Positions 59,214 to 64,000 of a stretch of DNA of 64,000 nt are shown piece by piece. Every line of letters begins with the position of its first letter. The stretch's first letter is position 1. The notes beneath the pieces are model-generated. The model was not told the origin of the DNA, did no database searches, and saw nothing but the letters and a program-made list of their open reading frames with translations. Origin of the DNA: Endozoicomonas sp. 8E (GTDB lineage Bacteria; Pseudomonadota; Gammaproteobacteria; Pseudomonadales; Endozoicomonadaceae); NCBI RefSeq assembly GCF_032883915.1, contig NZ_CP120717.1:2921697-2985696 (forward strand), written 5' to 3'. A program made the translations under genes and the position numbers.

Positions 59214-59780
59214 CTAAATAATACCTGAGCCGATCTCACTATCTTCTAATATCGGATACAGATCGGCATCAGGCAATTGATAATGCCACCACTCGTTTTG
59301 TAAAGAGTCGAATCCGGCGACATTCATGGCACCTGCCAGTATCAACCGGTTTTTCTGTGCGAGCTCTGAAATCTGGTCATTGCCATGGTGAGCCAGAGGG
59401 CGAAAGTCATCAAATTCTGTACCCATTTCCAGTGTCCGTCCAAACTGATCAACCAGCGTGAGGTCAATAGCTATCCCTCTGCAGTGAGTACGCAACCCGG
59501 TTTTCGGGTGAGATACATATTCAGGGTTTGGTACACAGTTAAAGAGTTCTTGCTGGGCTTCCAGGGGGCGGAAGGCATCCCATATTTTTAATTTGAGCCC
59601 CATGGGTTGAAGAACTTCAATGGCGTTTTGCAATCTGTTGGCAGCTTCCTCGTGCATCAGGCAGAGAGGTTTTTTATAAACCTGCTTACCGGTGAAGTTG
59701 TTCTCGCTGGCATAGACTATCTCGAGAACAAGGTCGTGGCTTTGCGGTGTGACTTCAACTAATGGGTGCGAGTTCTTCAT
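59214..59780 (-). CDS. ddpX: D-alanyl-D-alanine dipeptidase (VanX/DdpX family)
   Basis: 188 aa. A zinc dipeptidase that splits D-Ala-D-Ala from peptidoglycan turnover. Family marks: the catalytic-arginine segment W-D-A-F-R-P; the zinc site T-H-C-R-G-I-A-I-D (normally S-x-H-x-x-G-x-A-x-D, with Thr for Ser); the catalytic Glu and third zinc ligand in E-W-W-H-Y. The length suits DdpX. I see no clear signal peptide, so it is probably cytoplasmic. It lies 62 bp behind the PTS IIC gene on the same strand and may be co-transcribed. Confidence 0.87.
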   Translation of the reverse strand: MKNSHPLVEVTPQSHDLVLEIVYASENNFTGKQVYKKPLCLMHEEAANRLQNAIEVLQPMGLKLKIWDAFRPLEAQQELFNCVPNPEYVSHPKTGLRTHCRGIAIDLTLVDQFGRTLEMGTEFDDFRPLAHHGNDQISELAQKNRLILAGAMNVAGFDSLQNEWWHYQLPDADLYPILEDSEIGSGII

Positions 59781-59842
59781 AAATTGTTCTAACCTTCAGG
59801 CATTTTCAATTCGGGGTAAGGGTAATTATCGTCAACAGGTTT

Positions 59843-60856
59843 CTAAAGTTCTGGTTTTACAGGTTTTAACAGGTTGACAGCCAGAGCTGTTACCAGTGCG
59901 CCTGCGATGGTGGCCAGAATGTACCAGAGGCGACCATCGACAACCGGTAGAACGATCCATCCTCCCCAGGGAGCGTAGTTGATGACTTCGGCCATGAACC
60001 CTATGACATTGCCTGTAATACCTCCGAGAACAATGGCGGGTATGACCCGTATCGGGTCAGCAACAGCGAAGGGGATCGCCCCTTCTGATATACCTATCAT
60101 ACCCATGGCCAGAGCAGCCTTGCCAGCCTCTCGCTCTTCAGCAGTGTATTTCCCGGGTGACAGCAGAGTGGCCAGCCACATACCCAGAGGCGGGGTGCAA
60201 ATGGCGACGCCGACACCGCCCATAAGGTAGGGGTGGTTCTTGACCTGAGTCTGAGCAAACAGGGTAGCGACTTTATTGATTGGACCACCCATGTCAAAAG
60301 CGGTCATTCCTCCAAGAATGGCCCCCAGTGAAATCTTGGATAATCCCTGAAGACTATGCAACCAATCGTTAAGATGACTCATCATATTGGCGATGGGTTG
60401 TCCAATCACCCAAATCACCAGAGCGGAGGTCAGAAAAGTACCTGCCAGAGGGTAGACAAAGATGACAGCAACGGGTTGCATGTTTGATGAGAAGGGGATT
60501 TTCTTGAGTGCGTTGACGATATAGCCTGCGATAAGCCCGACAATCATAGCCCCCAGAAAGCCTGATCCGGACTGAGCTGCCAGCCACGATCCGATCATGC
60601 CGGGCGCAAGACCGGGGCGACTGGCTATAGACCAGGCGATGTAGCCTCCCAGAACAGGGATAAAGAGGGTAAAACCAGCGACGCCGATCTCCCAGACATC
60701 TTTGAGAAAACCCGACTCGGGCGGGGCTCCTTTACCATGAAACATGACAGACAGCGATAGGAGCACTCCGCCAGCTACCACGAAGGGTATCATGTGGCTG
60801 GTACCTGTCAGTAGGTGGGATCTGAGCTTAATGAATTCTGCTTTCACGCTATTCAT
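59843..60856 (-). CDS. PTS fructose-type transporter, IIC component
   Basis: 337 aa, about nine membrane segments. The IIC sugar-channel signature G-G-P-I-N-K is present in the segment TAFDMGGPINKVA, and GISEGAIPFAVADP is the usual fructose-class motif. It begins LRSHLLTGTSHMIPFVVAGG, typical of fructose EIIC. IIA and IIB domains are neither fused nor next door, so it depends on components encoded elsewhere. The substrate within the fructose/mannitol class cannot be told. Confidence 0.85.
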   Translation of the reverse strand: MNSVKAEFIKLRSHLLTGTSHMIPFVVAGGVLLSLSVMFHGKGAPPESGFLKDVWEIGVAGFTLFIPVLGGYIAWSIASRPGLAPGMIGSWLAAQSGSGFLGAMIVGLIAGYIVNALKKIPFSSNMQPVAVIFVYPLAGTFLTSALVIWVIGQPIANMMSHLNDWLHSLQGLSKISLGAILGGMTAFDMGGPINKVATLFAQTQVKNHPYLMGGVGVAICTPPLGMWLATLLSPGKYTAEEREAGKAALAMGMIGISEGAIPFAVADPIRVIPAIVLGGITGNVIGFMAEVINYAPWGGWIVLPVVDGRLWYILATIAGALVTALAVNLLKPVKPEL

Positions 60857-61040
60857 TAATATTACCCGCTTTAGTCAGTGATGCCCTCTGAGGTATCTGG
60901 ATAGCGAAATCTTCGGGGCCGGCCAACAGGCGAGCGGGTTCCGGAGACTGGCTGCTTTTTATCCCGAATAAATTCAGTGAGAAGTGGCCAGGGAAGCCAT
61001 AACTGAAAAGGTTGAGCCTCATAGGGGGGCTATCCGAGCT

Positions 61041-61664
61041 TTAAATGTGAAAGCTGAAGTCTAGCAGCTCAGAAGGATTGTCAAGTATGAAAGCGGGCTT
61101 GGCTTCTTCAAGCGTTTTACGATCGTGCCATCCCCAGCTGACTGCAACGGGAACAGCGCCAGCTTCTCGGGCTTCATGCAGGTCTCCTGAGGTGTCACTG
61201 ACGAAATAACAGGGCTGATCCGGGTGCTGTTTCATCACTGTCCGTATTTTGTCCGTTTTGATGAAGCTCTGCTCCACACCCATTATTTCCCTGAAACACC
61301 GGATATTTTGATTATTCAGGAAATGCTCTGCAGCTTCGGTAAAATTGGATGTGATCAGGTACAGAGGGAAGTGTTGAGCAAGATACTGCAAGCCCTCACT
61401 GACATCAGGAATAGAAGGGCAGTTTTTCATGAACTCCAAATGGGCAAGCCGTGCATGATTTATAAAAGCGTGTTGCACCCTGCCTCCGGCAACTCGCTGG
61501 CTTAGCTTATTAAAGAAATTACCTTCAAACAGGGCGAGAACTTGCTCTTCTGTGGCCAGATCTTCTGCATCCAGTTTGATCAGGACTTCTGACCAGAAAG
61601 AGAAGAAGGGTTGCCAGGAGTCGGCAATCACGCCACCCATATCAAACAGAATCGGACAGGACAT
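61041..61664 (-). CDS. HAD-superfamily hydrolase
   Basis: 207 aa from the ATG at 61662-61664, preceded by GGAG at 5 nt; an earlier ATG at 61715 lacks a good site. Motif I is F-D-M-G-G-V with the nucleophile Asp and Gly in place of the second Asp, as in the G-G-V subfamily. Motif II is L-I-T-S-N, the Lys is in S-F-I-K-T-D-K, and the acidic motif is V-S-D-T-S-G-D. It is probably a small cytoplasmic phosphatase; the substrate is unknown. It follows the TerC gene by 53 bp. Confidence 0.8.
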   Translation of the reverse strand: MSCPILFDMGGVIADSWQPFFSFWSEVLIKLDAEDLATEEQVLALFEGNFFNKLSQRVAGGRVQHAFINHARLAHLEFMKNCPSIPDVSEGLQYLAQHFPLYLITSNFTEAAEHFLNNQNIRCFREIMGVEQSFIKTDKIRTVMKQHPDQPCYFVSDTSGDLHEAREAGAVPVAVSWGWHDRKTLEEAKPAFILDNPSELLDFSFHI

Positions 61665-61717
61665 AACAGCTCCAGTGATAAGAGGGTGTTGCTCAATAGG
61701 TGGAGAATACTCCAATG

Positions 61718-62440
61718 TTACTTGTTTGTCGCAGACTGTCTCGATCGCAAACGGGTGTTGAGCATCTCGACGGCCAGAGAAAACGCCATGGCAAAGTAGA
61801 TGTAGCCTTTTGGGATATGAAAGTCGAGACCTTCTCCCATAAGAGAGACTCCAACCAGAAGCAAAAAGGAGAGCGCTAGCATTTTGAAGGTAGGATGATC
61901 GCTGACGAACTCTCCGATAGGGCCTGCAGCGAACATCATAATGCCTACCGAAATGACAATGGCGGTGATCATAACCCAGAGGTGTTCTGCCAGTCCCACT
62001 GCTGTGATGACTGAATCCAGAGAGAAAACAATATCAATAAGAGCAATCTGGATCAGGGTTGTAACATACCCTCTTGGTTTCAGATGAGATCCTTCATCTT
62101 TGCCGGGCTCAATAGAGTCGTGAATCTCGTGAGTGGCTTTAATCAGCAGGAAGAGCCCGCCTCCCAGAAGAATCAGGTCCCGACCGGATAGGGTATGATT
62201 GAACAGGTGGAATAGAGGGGAGGTGAGGCTCATGATCCAGGTAATGGAGAGCAGCAGGGCGATCCTTGTGAACATGGCAAGCAACAGCCCGAGTCTGCGG
62301 GCGCTGTTGCGTTGGTGTGCAGGCATTTTGTCGACAACGATCGTAATAAAAATGATGTTGTCGATGCCCAGAATAATCTCCAGGAGGGTCAGTGTTGCCA
62401 GAGCTATCCAGGGCTCCGGGGTCAGGAAAAGTTCAGTCAT
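61718..62440 (-). CDS. TerC-family integral membrane protein
   Basis: 240 aa, about seven membrane segments. TerC-family marks: L-E-I-I-L-G-I-D-N-I-I-F near the N-terminus, L-F-L-L-I-K-A-T-H-E-I-H in the middle, and D-I-V-F-S-L-D-S-V-I-T-A-V-G, with conserved membrane aspartates. Members are linked to metal-ion (manganese) handling and tellurite resistance; the exact role here is unknown. It is upstream of the HAD gene on the same strand. Confidence 0.88.
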   Translation of the reverse strand: MTELFLTPEPWIALATLTLLEIILGIDNIIFITIVVDKMPAHQRNSARRLGLLLAMFTRIALLLSITWIMSLTSPLFHLFNHTLSGRDLILLGGGLFLLIKATHEIHDSIEPGKDEGSHLKPRGYVTTLIQIALIDIVFSLDSVITAVGLAEHLWVMITAIVISVGIMMFAAGPIGEFVSDHPTFKMLALSFLLLVGVSLMGEGLDFHIPKGYIYFAMAFSLAVEMLNTRLRSRQSATNK

Positions 62441-62584
62441 TGTGTCTATCGTATTCGCTCTATCGTATTAGTCGTTCTTGCCGGGATACTCTTCCCTAAG
62501 CCACTCGTTAGTAATATCGGTTAAAAATAGACGAGACTGATAGTGGTGAAGAACGTTTTGACTCCTGGAAGTCTGACAGGTTGT

Positions 62585-62751
62585 CTAGGAGCCTGACCGA
62601 GAATAGACTGCCCTACTGCGGCGGCAGCAAATCGGTCTGAAAATCCGCTTTTGTTCGTCAAATAGCTCGCTATTCTCCTCACGAAACCGAATTTTCATCC
62701 TCAATTTTCTGCCGTCCTCGCTACGGGCGCTATTCTCGGTCAGGCTCCTAG
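62585..62751. mobile_element. MITE-like element downstream of gltA
   Basis: A 167-bp element with perfect 22-bp terminal inverted repeats (62585-62606 beginning CTAGGAGCCTGACCG; 62730-62751). It has the same length and core as the element at 54571-54737 but different outer repeat sequence. CTAG is present at both ends. Confidence 0.85.
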
Positions 62752-62864
62752 CCGGTGTTGTGAGCAATCAGCTCGAGGCATTGTTTTTGATCTCTTTCGA
62801 GAAAATGCAGGTCATGTTGCGAGGGTGTTGAAAGTGTGCAAAAAAGTCTGAGGGAGTGGGGAGG

Positions 62865-62895
62865 GCTGAAAGCCGATAAGACTTCGGCTTTCAGC
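62865..62895 (-). terminator. Hairpin downstream of gltA
   Basis: A perfect 12-bp stem, GCTGAAAGCCGA and TCGGCTTTCAGC, with a 7-nt loop, starts about 20 bp after the gltA stop. It lacks a U-tract, so its action as a terminator is uncertain. Confidence 0.5.
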
Positions 62896-62916
62896 AGGTA
62901 ATGGCTATAGCAGTGA

Positions 62917-64000
62917 TTAGCGATCGGAAACCGGGATAAAGTCTCTGGAAGTTTCGCCAGTGTAGAGCTGACGCGGACGACCAATGCGGTATTCACCACT
63001 GATCATTTCATGCCAGTGAGCAATCCAGCCCGGAGTACGACCGGTCGCGAAGATTACTGTGAACATCTCTGTTGGAATGCCCAGGGCTTTCAGGATGATG
63101 CCGGAGTAAAAGTCTACGTTAGGGTACAACTTCTTCTCGACGAAGTATTCGTCTTCCAGGGCTATCTTTTCCAGACGTTTGGCGATCTTGAAAAGCGGAT
63201 CGTCTTCCAGGCCCAGTTCGCTCAGTACTTCGTCGCAGGTCTGCTTCATAACCTTGGCGCGTGGGTCGAAATTTTTGTAGACGCGATGGCCAAAGCCCAT
63301 CAGACGGAAGGGGTCATTCTTGTCCTTGGCGCGATCAATGAACTCATCGATGTGTTTCTCATCACCAATTTCGTTCAGCATGACCAGTACTGCTTCGTTG
63401 GCACCGCCGTGAGCCGGTCCCCAGAGAGCTGCAATACCGGCAGCAATACAGGCGAATGGGTTGGCACCACTGGAGCCTGCCAGACGTACAGTCGACGTTG
63501 ATGCGTTCTGTTCGTGGTCGGCATGCAGCAGGAAGATGCGATCCATGGCACGGGCCAGTACAGGATTCACTTCGTACTCTTCACAGGGAGTAGCAAACAT
63601 CATGTGCAGGAAATTGCCGCCGTAACCCAGGTCATTGCGTGGGTAAACGAATGGCTGGCCGATGGAGTATTTGTAGGTCATGGCTGCCAGGGTAGGCATT
63701 TTGGAAATCAGGCGATAGGCACAGATTTCACGGTGACGTTCGTTAGTGATGTCCAGTGAATCGTGATAGAAGGCCGAGAGAGCGCCTACTACGCCGCACA
63801 TCACGGCCATGGGGTGAGCGTCGCGACGGAAACCGGAGAATAGATCCACCATTTGTTCATGAATCATGGTATGACGCATGATGGTGTCTTCAAAATGCTT
63901 CTTCTCTTTACTGTCTGGAAGTTCGCCATAAACCAGCAGGTAGCAGGTTTCCAGGTAGTCAGAGTGTTCAGCAAGCTGCTCAATAGGGTAGCCACGGTGC
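62917..64000 (-). CDS. gltA: Citrate synthase (5' end outside window)
   Basis: 361 C-terminal codons are present, and the frame stays open to the right edge; the ATG at 63879 is internal, since the codons before it continue the family sequence ([17 protein letters not shown]). The enzyme condenses oxaloacetate and acetyl-CoA at the entry of the TCA cycle. Catalytic residues are visible: His in G-P-A-H-G-G-A, His in G-F-G-H-R-V-Y and Asp in [16 protein letters not shown] is the C-terminal family motif. It is of the hexameric gammaproteobacterial type. A hairpin follows the stop. Confidence 0.95.
   Translation of the reverse strand, partial: HRGYPIEQLAEHSDYLETCYLLVYGELPDSKEKKHFEDTIMRHTMIHEQMVDLFSGFRRDAHPMAVMCGVVGALSAFYHDSLDITNERHREICAYRLISKMPTLAAMTYKYSIGQPFVYPRNDLGYGGNFLHMMFATPCEEYEVNPVLARAMDRIFLLHADHEQNASTSTVRLAGSSGANPFACIAAGIAALWGPAHGGANEAVLVMLNEIGDEKHIDEFIDRAKDKNDPFRLMGFGHRVYKNFDPRAKVMKQTCDEVLSELGLEDDPLFKIAKRLEKIALEDEYFVEKKLYPNVDFYSGIILKALGIPTEMFTVIFATGRTPGWIAHWHEMISGEYRIGRPRQLYTGETSRDFIPVSDR

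Larger units (their letters stand above)
62441..62916. other. Intergenic region between the TerC gene and gltA
   Basis: It holds the MITE-like element (62585-62751), a 12-bp hairpin (62865-62895) behind gltA and the presumed TerC promoter. I see no gene in it. Confidence 0.6.

Overview
The window looks like a chromosomal segment of a marine, host-associated gammaproteobacterium. An Endozoicomonas-type member of the Oceanospirillales is my best guess, from the NirB/GltA sequences, the dispersed small inverted-repeat elements and the very large toxin-like genes. No marker gene in the window fixes the taxonomy.

Positions 1 to about 49,000 are one block of four giant minus-strand genes that resemble large clostridial toxins (TcdA/TcdB). 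Transcription runs right to left: toxin D (48904 to 38381), toxin C (37883 to 27997, broken by a frameshift near 31095), toxin B (27755 to 18342) and toxin A (18311 to beyond the left edge, more than 6,100 codons). B, C and D are paralogues with the order: TcdB-like glycosyltransferase fold, C80-type cysteine-protease-like (CPD) fold, variable repeat-rich linker, two-cysteine loop with a furin-type polybasic site, second CPD-like fold, TcdA/TcdB pore/delivery domain, long unknown region, RTX-like C-terminus. Their enzymatic motifs are degenerate (D-K-G in place of DXD; CPD His and Cys lost). Toxin A has two tandem glycosyltransferase-CPD modules. The first is degenerate. The second keeps every TcdB landmark I can check: Trp, D-x-x-R, DXD with the exact 16/13-residue spacing, GHG and the catalytic Cys. 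So one of the five glycosyltransferase-like folds in the cluster looks catalytically competent.

Positions 49,000 to 59,200 hold a LysE/RhtB exporter gene and a nitrate/nitrite assimilation locus: narK (minus) divergent from nirB-nirD-FAD reductase-nasA (plus). The shared intergenic region contains two good sigma-54 (-24/-12) promoters facing opposite ways and an NtrC-type enhancer site, which fits control by nitrogen limitation. NarK imports nitrate/nitrite, NasA reduces nitrate with electrons probably passed by the FAD protein, and NirBD reduces nitrite to ammonium.

Positions 59,200 to 64,000 hold housekeeping genes on the minus strand: a D-Ala-D-Ala dipeptidase, an orphan fructose-type PTS IIC, a HAD phosphatase, a TerC-family membrane protein and the C-terminal part of citrate synthase. 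One MITE-like family with 22-bp terminal inverted repeats occurs three times: in the leader of toxin C, between nirB and nirD, and downstream of gltA.
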